The notes beneath the pieces are model-generated. The model saw only the letters and a program-made list of their open reading frames with translations, did not search any database and was not told where the DNA came from. DNA of 64,000 nucleotides, taken from Halomonas salipaludis (GTDB taxonomy: Bacteria > Pseudomonadota > Gammaproteobacteria > Pseudomonadales > Halomonadaceae). How positions within the stretch are numbered: the stretch's first letter is position 1; every line of letters starts with the position of its first letter. The DNA lies in assembly GCF_002286975.1 (NCBI RefSeq), contig NZ_NSKB01000005.1:434001-498000 (forward strand), read 5' to 3'. The position numbers were made by a program, and so were the translations under genes. This document shows positions 1-9,400 of this stretch, piece by piece.

Positions 1-505
1 TCCAGATCAGGTCGACGTAGAGCAGCCGCTGCGGGGTCCAGCTTTTCACGCTACGCTTGGTACCGAAGTAGGCTTGGCGCGCGACGCGATCGCGCAGCGT
101 CGCAGAGCGCGCCAGGCTCGAGGCGAGCAGCACCCCACCCCAGGAGTGAGCGACCAGATGCAGGCGCGCGGCGCCGGACAGCGCCAGGCAGGCCTCGATT
201 GCCGCCGGGATCTCGTCGACGATGACGTCGGTCTGGTCCAGCGCGATGCCGCGTGCCGGCTGCGGCGGTGCCTCGCCGCGGCCGCGCTGGTCGGCGACGA
301 ACACTTCATAGCCGTGGCGGGCCAGCCACGGTGCCAGGCCCTTGCCCGAGCGACTGTGAAAGATACGCCCCGACTCGATGGCGCCGTGCCAGCACAGCAC
401 GCAGCCGCGCGGTCTGCCCTGCGGACGAAAGCGGGTGAGGTGCACGGCGCCCTGTGCGAGGGGCACGGCGTGGCGTTCGACGGGGCTGACGGCAAGGTCG
501 GACAT
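1..505 (-). CDS. Alpha/beta hydrolase, N-terminal part (runs off the left edge)
   Basis: About 168 residues are visible, starting MSDLAVSPVERHAV. An HGAIESGR segment (oxyanion-loop region) and AHSWGGV, the nucleophile elbow with the presumed catalytic Ser, mark an alpha/beta hydrolase. A DQRGRGEAPP stretch between them fits the strand that precedes the lid in lysophospholipase or esterase-like members. The catalytic Asp and His would lie beyond the window, so substrate cannot be judged. The ATG is preceded by AAGGAG at good spacing. The gene is divergent from fadH with a long hairpin element between them. The family call is firm; the specific enzyme is not known. Confidence 0.85.
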   Translation of the reverse strand, partial: MSDLAVSPVERHAVPLAQGAVHLTRFRPQGRPRGCVLCWHGAIESGRIFHSRSGKGLAPWLARHGYEVFVADQRGRGEAPPQPARGIALDQTDVIVDEIPAAIEACLALSGAARLHLVAHSWGGVLLASSLARSATLRDRVARQAYFGTKRSVKSWTPQRLLYVDLIW

Positions 506-545
506 GAGGGCTCCTTGGCGATGATGAAATGCCGCTACGGCCTTG

Positions 546-701
546 GAGGGTGTCTACAAATTACTGCGCTTGGCCATGCTGCGTTGAAATCACCTTCAAA
601 ATGCTCATTTACACACTCGTAAACTCGCGCGCGAGCCCGGTCCGTTTTTCAGCTGATTTCGCCTTGCCTGGCCTTCGCTCGTGACTTTTGTAAACACCCT
701 C
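546..701. repeat. Long imperfect hairpin element, copy A
   Basis: The ends are GAGGGTGTCTACAAA (546-560) and TTTGTAAACACCCTC (687-701), which pair at 14 of 15 positions. The interior is itself a degraded palindrome; for example GCGCTTGGCCA on the left faces GCGAAGGCCA on the reverse strand of the right arm. The same internal landmarks (ctgcgttgaaa/ctgcgttaaa, catttacac..cgtaaact, ccttcgctcg) recur in the element at 2809-2947, so this is a family member rather than a chance hairpin. There is no open reading frame inside. It sits in the divergent gap upstream of fadH. A small non-coding MITE-like or REP-like element is the likeliest explanation. Confidence 0.75.
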
Positions 702-711
702 TTGGTCGGGA

Positions 712-739
712 TTGAGTCTCTGGGCGGTTCGTCTACACT
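712..739 (+). promoter_or_regulatory. Candidate sigma-70 promoter for fadH
   Basis: TTGAGT (712-717) and TACACT (734-739) are separated by 16 bases and lie downstream of the hairpin element, about 60 bases before the fadH start. It was identified by eye only. Confidence 0.4.
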
Positions 740-795
740 CTACCGCAGAATTGTCATACAGTTGTTTGAATTTTGCCGCAAACGAGGCAGCCGCC

Positions 796-2808
796 GTGAC
801 CGACTATCCACACCTGTTCCGTCCCCTGACCCTGGGCAGCGTGACGCTGCCCAACCGCGTGCTGATGGGCTCCATGCACACCAATCTCGAGGAGGCGCCG
901 GACGGCTACGCGCGCCTCGCCGCCTTCTATGCTGAGCGCGCCCGCGCCGGGGTTGCGCTGATCGTTACCGGCGGCATCGCGCCCAACCCCGAGGGCGCGG
1001 TGTTCCAGGGCGCTGCCAAGCTGACCTGCAGCGAGGAGGCCGAGCGCCATCGGCCGGTGGTCGAGGCGGTGCACGCCGAGGGCGGGCGCCTGTGTCTGCA
1101 GATCCTCCACGCCGGGCGCTACGCCTACTCCCCCGAGCTGGTGGCACCCTCGGCGCTGCAGGCGCCGATCAACCCCTTCACACCGCGTGCGCTCTCCAGT
1201 GACGAGGTCGAGCAGCAGATCGACGACTATGTGCGCTGCGCCAGCCTGGCCTGCGACGCCGGCTACGACGGCGTCGAGGTGATGGGCTCGGAAGGCTACC
1301 TGATCAACCAGTTCCTGTGCCTGCGCACCAACCAGCGCGAGGACGCCTGGGGCGGAGCATTCGAGAACCGCATGCGCTTGCCGGTGGAGATCGTGCGGCG
1401 CATCCGTGCCGCCCTGGGCGACGATTTCCTGATCATCTTCCGGTTGTCGATGATCGATCTGGTCGAGGAGGGCAGCAGCTGGGACGAGATCGTGACCCTG
1501 GGCCGGGCCATCGAGGACGCCGGCGCCAGCCTGATCAACACTGGCATCGGCTGGCACGAGGCGCGGGTGCCGACCATCGTCACCAGCGTGCCGCGGGCGG
1601 CCTTCAGCGAGGTCACCCGGCGCATGAAGGCCGAGTTGTCGATTCCGCTGATTGCCACCAACCGCATCAATATGCCCGAGGTGGCGGAGCGGGTACTGGC
1701 CGACGGCCACGCCGACATGGTCTCCATGGCGCGCCCCTTCCTCGCCGACCCCGAGTGGGTGGCCAAGGCCGCCGAGGGGCGCAGTGCCGAGATCAATACC
1801 TGCATCGCTTGCAACCAGGCGTGCCTCGACCACACCTTCCAGGGCAAGCTGACCTCGTGCTTGGTCAACCCGCGCGCCTGCCACGAGACCGAGCTCATCA
1901 TCGAGCCCGCCGCCGAGCCGCGCGATATCGCGGTGGTCGGCGGTGGCCCGGCGGGCCTGGCGACCGCAGTGACCGCGGCCAGCCGCGGCCACCGGGTCAC
2001 GCTGTTTGAGCGTGCCGGCGAGCTCGGCGGCCAGTTCAACTATGCGCGCAAGATTCCCGGCAAGGAGGAGTTCGACGAGACCCTGCGCTACTACAAGGTG
2101 ATGCTCGACAAGCACCGCGTGCGGGTGCGCCTCAACTGCGAGGCCGACGCCCATACGCTGCGCGACTTCGACGCTGTGGTGCTGGCCAGCGGCGTGCGGC
2201 CGCGGCGCCTCGATCTGCCCGGCAGCGAGCATCCCAAGGTGATGAGCTACGCCACGGCGATCACCCACCCCGAGCGAGTCGGGCGGCGGGTGGCGATCAT
2301 CGGCGCTGGCGGCATCGGCTTCGACGTCGCCGAGCTGCTGACCCATGTCGACCACCCGGCGCTGGATACCCACGCCTGGTGCGACGAGTGGGGCGTCGAC
2401 CTGGGTGTCGCCGAGCGCGGCGGGCTCAAGCCACGCCAGCGCCCCGAGGTGCCGCGCCAGGTGTTTCTGCTGCAGCGCAAGGCCTCCAAGCCCGGCAAAG
2501 GGTTGGGCAAGACCACCGGCTGGGTGCACCGTGCCGCGCTCAAGCAGCGTGGCGTTGAAAGCCTGGCCGGCTGCGAGTACCTGGGCATCGACGATGACGG
2601 CCTGCATCTCCGCCACGACGGCGAGCCGCGCCTGCTCGAGGTCGACAGCGTGGTGGTGTGTGCCGGGCAGGAGTCGGTGCGTGAGCTGCTGGCGCCACTG
2701 CAGGCAGCAGGCGTCGCGGTGGAGATCATCGGCGGCGCCGATGAGGCCGCCGAGCTGGATGCCAAGCGCGCCATCGATCAGGGGACGCGGTTGGCGGCGC
2801 GGCTCTAG
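796..2808 (+). CDS. fadH: NADPH-dependent 2,4-dienoyl-CoA reductase
   Basis: This 670-residue protein matches the E. coli FadH architecture and length (672). An N-terminal OYE-like TIM barrel binds FMN (GSEGYLINQFL, GIGWHEARVPTI with the catalytic-region His). A 4Fe-4S ligand cluster follows (CIACNQACLDHTFQGK then SCLVNP). The C-terminal FAD/NADP part contains VVGGGPAGLA and IIGAGGIGFD. It reduces 2,4-dienoyl-CoA esters during beta-oxidation of unsaturated fatty acids in the cytoplasm. I chose the GTG start because GAGG lies 8 bases upstream and the protein then begins TDYPHLFRPL, aligned with the E. coli N terminus. An in-frame ATG further upstream adds 28 residues with no counterpart. It is transcribed alone. 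Confidence 0.96.
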   Translation: MTDYPHLFRPLTLGSVTLPNRVLMGSMHTNLEEAPDGYARLAAFYAERARAGVALIVTGGIAPNPEGAVFQGAAKLTCSEEAERHRPVVEAVHAEGGRLCLQILHAGRYAYSPELVAPSALQAPINPFTPRALSSDEVEQQIDDYVRCASLACDAGYDGVEVMGSEGYLINQFLCLRTNQREDAWGGAFENRMRLPVEIVRRIRAALGDDFLIIFRLSMIDLVEEGSSWDEIVTLGRAIEDAGASLINTGIGWHEARVPTIVTSVPRAAFSEVTRRMKAELSIPLIATNRINMPEVAERVLADGHADMVSMARPFLADPEWVAKAAEGRSAEINTCIACNQACLDHTFQGKLTSCLVNPRACHETELIIEPAAEPRDIAVVGGGPAGLATAVTAASRGHRVTLFERAGELGGQFNYARKIPGKEEFDETLRYYKVMLDKHRVRVRLNCEADAHTLRDFDAVVLASGVRPRRLDLPGSEHPKVMSYATAITHPERVGRRVAIIGAGGIGFDVAELLTHVDHPALDTHAWCDEWGVDLGVAERGGLKPRQRPEVPRQVFLLQRKASKPGKGLGKTTGWVHRAALKQRGVESLAGCEYLGIDDDGLHLRHDGEPRLLEVDSVVVCAGQESVRELLAPLQAAGVAVEIIGGADEAAELDAKRAIDQGTRLAARL

Positions 2809-2947
2809 GCTCTGTCCGAAAAAAGGCTGCGCTCGGCCATACTGCGTTAAACATCGGCTCAAAGTACTCATTTACACCCCGTAAACTCCGTCTTTTCGCC
2901 GATTTTTGCCTTGTCTGACCTTCGCTCGCCAACTTTTCAGACAGAGC
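2809..2947. repeat. Long imperfect hairpin element, copy B
   Basis: The ends GCTCTGTCCGAAAA (2809-2822) and TTTTCAGACAGAGC (2934-2947) pair at 13 of 14 positions. They differ in sequence from the ends of copy A (546-701), yet pairing is kept in both. The interior shares the blocks catttacac..cgtaaact and gaccttcgctcg with copy A. It fills exactly the gap between the fadH stop and the stop of the convergent response-regulator gene, so it may also act as a bidirectional terminator. No coding content. Confidence 0.75.
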
Positions 2948-4027
2948 TTAGGCGTCGGCGTAGCAGGTCATTGCCCCGGCCAGCAGCAGGGCAATTAGAT
3001 CAGCCTGGCGGTGGGTGTCGGTCTTCTGGAACAGGTTGCGCAAGTGAAAGGCTACGGTGGTGGTGGCGATTGACAGCCGCTCGGCAATCTCGTCGGTGCG
3101 CCAGCCTTCGGCCAGCGCCACGGCGATGCGTGCCTCGCCCGGGGTCAAGCCGAATAGACTGGCCAGCATCTGCTGGGAGAGCTGACCGCGGTGCTCGGGG
3201 TCGGCCAGCATCACCACCACCGAAGGGGCCGAGACCATCATCGCGTCGGGATGCGGCAGTGAGCAGGCCAGTAGCAGCAGGTCGCGACGTTCGCCGGGTC
3301 GTGGCAAGCGTAGGCAGCGAGTGGTGTCCTCGCCAGCCTGGCTGGCCGCCAGCGCGGCGTCGAGGATCTTCTTCAGCGCCCGAGAGTCGCGCTTGCTAAG
3401 TGCCATCAAGGAGTCGTCCAGACGCAGACCGTTCTGTTCGCAGACCAGGAGCTGTGCCTGACGGTTGGCGAATAGGTGCTTGCCCTCGTGGTCGAGCAGC
3501 ACCATGCCCGGCGCCACCAGGTCCAGCGCTCGGGTGGCGGCGCCGAAGGCCTGCTTGGATGTTTCGTGGCGCAGTTGGGCCATGGCCCGACGCAGTTCGT
3601 CGAGCTCCTCATGAGCCTTGTGACGCATGCGCTGCACCTGACGCAGGCGGGCCTCGATGGTTGCCAGCAACAGGTCGAAATCGACCGGTTTGACCAGGTA
3701 GTCATCGGCGCCGAGACGCTTGCCGTCGATGATTTCGCTAGGACCGGAGAGGGCGGTGAGAAACACGAAAGGCGTATCGGCAAGGTCGGGTCGGCGTTGG
3801 CGGATGTCCTCGAGTATGCGGTAGCCGTTATGCCCCGGCATGTTGATATCGCACAAGATCAGATCGGGAGCCGCCTGCTCGAGCTGACGCATCGCCTCGT
3901 CGCCGTCGGCGGCTTCGATCACGCCGTAGCCGGCTTCCTTGAGTTCTTCGCAGATGTCGTGACGCAGATCGTGTTGATCCTCGGCGCATAGGATCAGCGG
4001 CGATCGCGGGGCCGTGGTGGGTGTCAT
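2948..4027 (-). CDS. Response regulator, receiver plus LuxR-type HTH
   Basis: The protein has 359 residues. An N-terminal receiver domain (about 10-125) has the acidic pair at E16-D17, the phospho-acceptor Asp60 in LILCDINMPG, Thr91 and Lys113 in LVKP. The middle (about 130-270) is a coiled-coil and PAS-like linker containing VLLDHEGKHLFANRQA. The C terminus (about 293-350) is a LuxR/GerE helix-turn-helix (LTPGEARIAVALAEG, TVAFHLRNLFQKT). It probably binds DNA when phosphorylated by the kinase whose stop codon overlaps its ATG (ATGA). Targets are unknown; the divergent von Willebrand A gene cluster is the nearest candidate. Confidence 0.9.
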   Translation of the reverse strand: MTPTTAPRSPLILCAEDQHDLRHDICEELKEAGYGVIEAADGDEAMRQLEQAAPDLILCDINMPGHNGYRILEDIRQRRPDLADTPFVFLTALSGPSEIIDGKRLGADDYLVKPVDFDLLLATIEARLRQVQRMRHKAHEELDELRRAMAQLRHETSKQAFGAATRALDLVAPGMVLLDHEGKHLFANRQAQLLVCEQNGLRLDDSLMALSKRDSRALKKILDAALAASQAGEDTTRCLRLPRPGERRDLLLLACSLPHPDAMMVSAPSVVVMLADPEHRGQLSQQMLASLFGLTPGEARIAVALAEGWRTDEIAERLSIATTTVAFHLRNLFQKTDTHRQADLIALLLAGAMTCYADA

Positions 4028-5799
4028 TGAGCCTCTCCCGTTTCAATAGCGGCCGTATCGGCATGCGGCAGTAGCAAGCGGAAGGTGGTGCCTGTGCCGG
4101 GGCGCGAATGGACATCGATGTCGCCATGCTGGATGCGTGCCAGATGACGGGCGATATTGAGTCCAAGTCCGATGCCAGGCTGGTCGGTGGCATTGGAGGA
4201 GCGAAAGAAGCGTTCGAACAACTGCGCTTGATCCGCTGCGTCGATGCCGCGTCCGTGATCGCGAACGGCACAGTATATGCTTGCCTCGTCATGCCCCAGG
4301 CAGACCTCGACGGCGCTGTCGTCGGGCGAATACTTGAGGGCATTGGAGAGCAGGTTGGTGAGGATCTGCTCGACCAGCACGGGATCGCAGTAGGCCATGA
4401 TCGGCGTGTCATCGCCGGGACTCAGGTGGATGCGCGATGTGCCGCTGGCTTCGCCATGCAGGCGACAGCATTGCTCCGCCAGTTGGCGCAGGTCGCAGCG
4501 TGTCGAAGCGGCCTCGATCTGGCCGCCATCCAGGCGGGCGGCGGTCAGCGAGCTGCCCACTAGACGCGTCATGTGGGCGACCGAGTCGCGCAGGCGTCGG
4601 TAGCGTTGCTGTCGCTCCTCGCCACCCAGGCGCTCGCCGCGCCGCTGCAGGCGCTGCAGGCCGGAGTCGATCACCGCCAAAGGGGTGCGGAACTGGTGCG
4701 AGACCATGGCCGCGAAGCTGCGGTAGAAGTCGCTGACGCCGCGTTCGCGCTGCAGGGCGCGTTGCAGTGCCTCGGTGGCCTGCTTGTAAGGTGTGATATC
4801 GGCCAGCCGCATGACATGACCACCATCGCGGCTAGCGCTCATGGTCAGCTGCAACCAGCCCAGCTCGGTGATATGCAGATCGCAGCGTAGCGTACGTTCG
4901 CGAGGATCGTTGGCGGCGTCCTCCAATTCGCCGTTATCGTCGCACTCACGGAGTACCGCCAGGGCGTGTTCGAGGGAGCACCCCAGGGGGAGTGCTCGAC
5001 TGGCCTCGGGCAACATCTGGATCAGCTTGGGATTGACCAATGCCAACCGTCCATCGGTATCGAAGGCAGCAAAGGCATCCGGCGCCGTATCGATGGCAGC
5101 GGCCACGCGATGTCGCGCCGCCTCGAGATCCTGGGTGCGACGTTCCACTTCGACTTCCAACTGGTCGCGATGCTCGGCCAGCGCCTGCTGGGCGGCGCGG
5201 CGCTGACGCAGCGCACCGATGAGCAAATAGCCCAGGGCCAACCCGCAGAGCATCAGCCCCACCACCGAAGCGATCACCTGCAGGGTGCTGTCGCGGTGCC
5301 GGTCGAGGCGTTCACCGGTGGTTTCCCACTCCTCGACCATCACGGCATTGGCAATGCGGTTGAGATCTTGCATCAATGGCTTGAGCTCGGCGTGGATGCT
5401 ATCGGCCGCCGCCACTGCGTCTGGCGCGATGGCGTCGAGTTGCGGTTCGATGGCCGCCAGGCGTTCGAAGGCGTCATCGACCCGCTCGGCGAACCCCAGC
5501 GCCGCCAGGTAGCGACGCTGAGGCCCCTCGTCGAGCAATACCAGCCGGCTGGTCAGCACGTCATAACGGAGTGCCGGTCGGGCGGCCTGGTCACCCAGCG
5601 TGAGGCGATGCACTTCTTCATCGAGCCGGTGGCTGGCCACCTGCGCCTGGGTGATAACCCACAGCATGTTCTCGCTGACGTTGCTGCGCATGTCCTGCTC
5701 GACCTGGATCAATCGCACCAGGGAGAACGTCAGCAGTCCGGCGAAGGCGATCATCGCCAGGGCCGGCAGTGCATAGGCAGGGCGGCGGCGCCAGACCAT
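4024..5799 (-). CDS. Membrane sensor histidine kinase (hybrid partner absent)
   Basis: This 591-residue kinase has a first membrane segment (about 8-32), a roughly 145-residue periplasmic region rich in Ala, Glu and Arg that is probably helical, and a second membrane segment (about 175-197). A coiled coil and a PAS domain (AAIDTAPDAFAAFDTDGRLA) follow. The HisKA box MVSHQFRTPL carries the phospho-acceptor His (about residue 368), and the HATPase domain has DHGRGID and GIGLGLNIARHL. I start it at MVWRRRPAYA, whose ATG overlaps the stop of the upstream gene (TGATG); an in-frame ATG 30 bases earlier lies inside that gene. It forms an operon with the upstream periplasmic protein and the downstream regulator. 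The signal it detects is unknown. Confidence 0.9.
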   Translation of the reverse strand: MVWRRRPAYALPALAMIAFAGLLTFSLVRLIQVEQDMRSNVSENMLWVITQAQVASHRLDEEVHRLTLGDQAARPALRYDVLTSRLVLLDEGPQRRYLAALGFAERVDDAFERLAAIEPQLDAIAPDAVAAADSIHAELKPLMQDLNRIANAVMVEEWETTGERLDRHRDSTLQVIASVVGLMLCGLALGYLLIGALRQRRAAQQALAEHRDQLEVEVERRTQDLEAARHRVAAAIDTAPDAFAAFDTDGRLALVNPKLIQMLPEASRALPLGCSLEHALAVLRECDDNGELEDAANDPRERTLRCDLHITELGWLQLTMSASRDGGHVMRLADITPYKQATEALQRALQRERGVSDFYRSFAAMVSHQFRTPLAVIDSGLQRLQRRGERLGGEERQQRYRRLRDSVAHMTRLVGSSLTAARLDGGQIEAASTRCDLRQLAEQCCRLHGEASGTSRIHLSPGDDTPIMAYCDPVLVEQILTNLLSNALKYSPDDSAVEVCLGHDEASIYCAVRDHGRGIDAADQAQLFERFFRSSNATDQPGIGLGLNIARHLARIQHGDIDVHSRPGTGTTFRLLLPHADTAAIETGEAQ

Positions 5800-6332
5800 C
5801 AGCGGATCTCGAGTTGCTCGAGCTGCCACACCCAGCGGTAGTCGTAGCGAATATCCTGCAACTCGCTGTGGTCGTCACGCGGGTAGACGATCCACAGCGG
5901 CCCCTTGTCCCGGGGGGTGAGCGTTTCGCCGTCCATGGTGTCGGCCAGTAGTACATCGTAATCGTGAAAATCCTGCATGGGGATGTCGATGATGTAGTCG
6001 TTCAGCGCCGTGGCGACGACTTCATCTCCCTGAGCCCCGACGGCATCGAGCAGGTCGCGCATCAGGACCCCTTCGAAGTGGCTGACGCCGTCAGTGACAA
6101 CGGTTGTCGTATCCAGCGTCTGGCGGGGCAGGCTGGCGAACAGGCTGCGGTCGATGTGCGCCTCCTCGCCAATATTGGGGTGGGCGATATCGCCGCTGAC
6201 GCGGAGTAGAGGTGTCGTGTCGGGCGGCGGGAGTGCGGCGGCTGCGACAGGCAATGCGATGCCTGCCAGCAGCCCAGCGGCACGCAGGCGAAAGGAGACG
6301 GCGGTAATGTCGGAGTCGTCGCACTCTAGCAT
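5799..6332 (-). CDS. Periplasmic protein with oxidoreductase molybdopterin-binding-like fold, no cysteine
   Basis: The product is about 177 residues (start uncertain; the frame is open to 6389). A hydrophobic stretch LRAAGLLAGIALPVAAAALP looks like a signal peptide. The mature part (LLRVSGDI, LLDAVGAQGDEVVATALNDY, GPLWIVYPRD, then WVWQLEQLEI at the end) resembles the small stand-alone relatives of the sulfite-oxidase/YedY molybdopterin domain. The mature part contains no Cys at all, so the Mo-ligating residue of true oxidases is missing and catalysis is unlikely. Gene order in front of a sensor kinase suggests an accessory sensing role. That role is inference. Confidence 0.65.
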   Translation of the reverse strand: MLECDDSDITAVSFRLRAAGLLAGIALPVAAAALPPPDTTPLLRVSGDIAHPNIGEEAHIDRSLFASLPRQTLDTTTVVTDGVSHFEGVLMRDLLDAVGAQGDEVVATALNDYIIDIPMQDFHDYDVLLADTMDGETLTPRDKGPLWIVYPRDDHSELQDIRYDYRWVWQLEQLEIR

Positions 6333-6356
6333 GATGGCCTCATATGGCGATGGGGG

Positions 6357-6369
6357 TATGGTCACCATA
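6357..6369. promoter_or_regulatory. Candidate operator in the divergent region
   Basis: TATGGTCACCATA is a perfect 13-base palindrome about a central C, lying between the two-component operon (minus) and the von Willebrand A cluster (plus). A regulator binding here could serve both directions. No direct evidence. Confidence 0.25.
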
Positions 6370-6490
6370 GCTAATATTGTGAATCTCATCTTCCGGCTAC
6401 GCCTGCGATCTGTCCCCGTCTGAATGAACGGGGGAAGCCTTGATGGTGTGCACTAGGCTTGGGTCACACAAAAACAGCAGGGGAATCAGT

Positions 6491-9400
6491 ATGCGAGTCG
6501 CAGGCCGAGCGGGTGCGGCGCTGCTGGCACTGGTAGTGGCGCAGGGTGTCGATGCCTATCCGCAAATGACGTTCTCACAAGAACCCAACGACACGCCTGA
6601 GCAAGCCCAGTCGGTTAGCGGCGAGGCGAGGCTGGTCGGCGAGGTGTCCGGCGATGATCGTGACCTGTTCTGGTGGGGATTGGATGACAACCACACCGAC
6701 CGGGTGTGGCAGGCCGAACTACAGGGGGATACCGAGGGAGCCATCGAGGCGCGGTTCTCCTGGCCCGCCGAGGAAGAAGCGTCGGCGCCGAGCGGGGTCG
6801 CACAGTTCGGTGAGGCGGAGCCCGAGGAGGCCGCCGCCGAGGAGACACGACTGCTGTCCCTCGAGGCCAGTGCGTCCCAGCCCAGGCAGCGTCTCCAGCA
6901 GCTGATTGTTCCCCCAGGAGAGCACCTTATCAGCTTGCTGCCTCAGGCGGCGGGGGGCGAGTACCAGCTGACCCTGACCGAAGCAGGGCGTTTGCGGGTG
7001 CGTGGCCAAGTGGGGCCCGACGAAGCAGATGACCTGGAGGTGACGCCGGATCGACAGTGGTTCTTCCATCTCGATGTGCCAGAGCACGAGATCCCCCTGC
7101 GGCCGGAGGAGGATGCCGAGGCGTTGCTATGGCGGCTCGATCTGCTGGGTGAGCTGGGCGTGTCGCTGGAAGCCTGGATCGAGAATGACGCCGGTGAGCG
7201 GATTGCCGAGGTACATGCCGATTCACCCGTTCAGCACCACTGGGGGCGGTTGGATCTTACCGGGGACGTTCGCCTGCACCTGCGCAACCCGGAGGGGAGC
7301 GCGATTGGTCGGGTCGGGCTGGCGCTGGTCGAGGATGGTCAACGCCCTGAGCCTGCTGCGGATGAGCAGGACGTCGTCGAGGTCGAGGCCGCGTCGGAAG
7401 AGGAGGCACGGTGGTTCGGGCTTGGCGAGACGGTGTCGCTCGAGCTGGTGCCGCGCGAGCGCCAGTACCTGGCGTTCTCCCTGGATGAGTCGGCGGTGGG
7501 ACAGCGCCTGGATGTGGTAGGCGACACGGACCGCGATATCGAGGTCTGCCTGAGCCAGCGTGATGACCGCGACCCGGTGTGCCGGGATGGGCCAGCCGAG
7601 GCGCTGTTCGACCAGATGCAGCTTGCAGCAGGGGACTACCTGCTGCAGCTACGACTGTCGCGGCGGGCCGATGACCCGATCCCCACCCAGGTGCGGCTGA
7701 TCGAGACGGACTTGCCCGATCGGGAAGGCTGGGTGGCTACCCCCAATGATGATCGCGACTGGGCTGCGGTGCTCAGGGCTGATGAGGTCCGCCAGGGCCG
7801 CTTCGCGGGGACAGACACCGCCTGGTTCGAGCTCCTGGTCAGCGATGAGACGCAGGTCTGGGCGTTCCAGGCCGAAGGCGATCCGATCGAGCGCCTGGCG
7901 CTCTACCATGATGGCGATCGCCGCCCCTTCCTCGACAGTGAGCAGTCCCGGCGTGGTGACCCGCTGCCGCAACGGCGGCTGAGCCCGGTGCGTCTGCTGC
8001 CGGGGCGCTATCAGGTGCGCCTGGAGGGGGATAGCACCGATTATCGTCTCGAGGCCCTGCCCCTGGGAGAGCCTCAGCCGGGCCGCGAGATGGAACCCAA
8101 CGACGAGCCGGAAGATGCTAATCCGCTATGGCTGGGAGAATCCGTCGAGGGGCATTTCCATAGCGAGGATGATGAGGACCACTTCCACTTTCACCTGCCC
8201 GGCGACAACCGCCTGGTGCTGGATTTTGAGCCACCGGCAGACGGGACGCTCGAGGCGCGACTGTTCTGGCAGGGTGACGAGCTGCTGCGCACCCTCGACC
8301 TGGAGGAGGCCACGCGCATCAGTCGGATGCTGCCCCCCGGCGACTATATCCTGCGACTCGTTGGTAATGGTCCCTCGCAGCACCCCTATCGCATCCGGTT
8401 AGGTATTGGTGATCCCTGGCACCATCAGGGTGCAGTGGGGCTACTGGACAATATCGCACAGGCTCCTTTGGTTCCCGGGGACGGGGTTATTGATGAAGAG
8501 ATGGGGGGCGTGGATGATGCCGAGGGCTATCTGCGACTGCCCGTTACCGAGCTGGCTCGCACCCTTCACTTCGAGGCACGAAGCCCTGGGGGGCGTGTCC
8601 GTTTCGTGAATGCCGAGGGTGACGAGCTCGCGTTCGAGGAGACCGACGAGCGGCGTCGCCATGCCGTGACCGTGCCGGGAGGAGAGCAGTGGTACCTCTG
8701 GGCCTCCCTCAGTCGCCGCCTGAGGAACTTGACGTTGGAGGACCCAGCGCAGCCTTTCACGCCGGAGATATCGCCCGTTACCGCTGAGCTGGACAGTGAG
8801 AGCGTTCGCCTCCCGCCCTTCCTGCCCCATGCCCAGCGCCTCGAGGCTCGTCTGACGGTCCGTAATGAGGGAGAGGATTCCCTGATGCTGCCCTTGAAGG
8901 CCCACGCCAGCCATTCGGGCTGGTCGCTTGACGGGCTACCTGAGTCACTCTCCCTGGCCCCCGGGGAGCGTCGTGAAGTACCCCTGACCTGGACGCTGCC
9001 GCCTGAGATGCTGGAGAGCGATCCATCATCGCTCTTCGTGGCGGTGGGCGAGCATACGGCGCACCGTGGCCTGGAGCTGGATCCCTCGGCAGCGGCCCTG
9101 GATCCGCAACCGGCACCCCCTGTCCCCGAGGCCCTCGATGGAATGGTTGACCTGGCCTGGAGTGCCCTGGGGGCGCACTTCGTCGATGCCGATAGCGGCG
9201 AGCCCATCGATGGCCTGCCCCAGCGGCGCGGAGGCTCGGCACGCTTCCTGATTGACGGTATGGCCAGCGCCGCTAGCTCCATCGAGGTCGACGTCGACCC
9301 GGGGGAGGCCTTGCCACCTATCCGCCTGGCCGGTGAAGGAGGCACGGTGCACGGCCTGGGCTTCAATCAGCGCTCTCTGCACGATCACAGCTATCGCTGG

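Noticed and set aside
754-2871. A 705-residue minus-strand open frame opposite fadH
   Set aside because: It mirrors fadH codons, has a biased composition rich in His, Gln and Gly, no ribosome-binding site and no family motif. High GC makes such antisense frames common here.
6440-6490. Upstream ATG for the giant vWA protein
   Set aside because: It adds 17 polar residues ahead of a good signal peptide; the ATG at 6491 has a proper ribosome-binding site.
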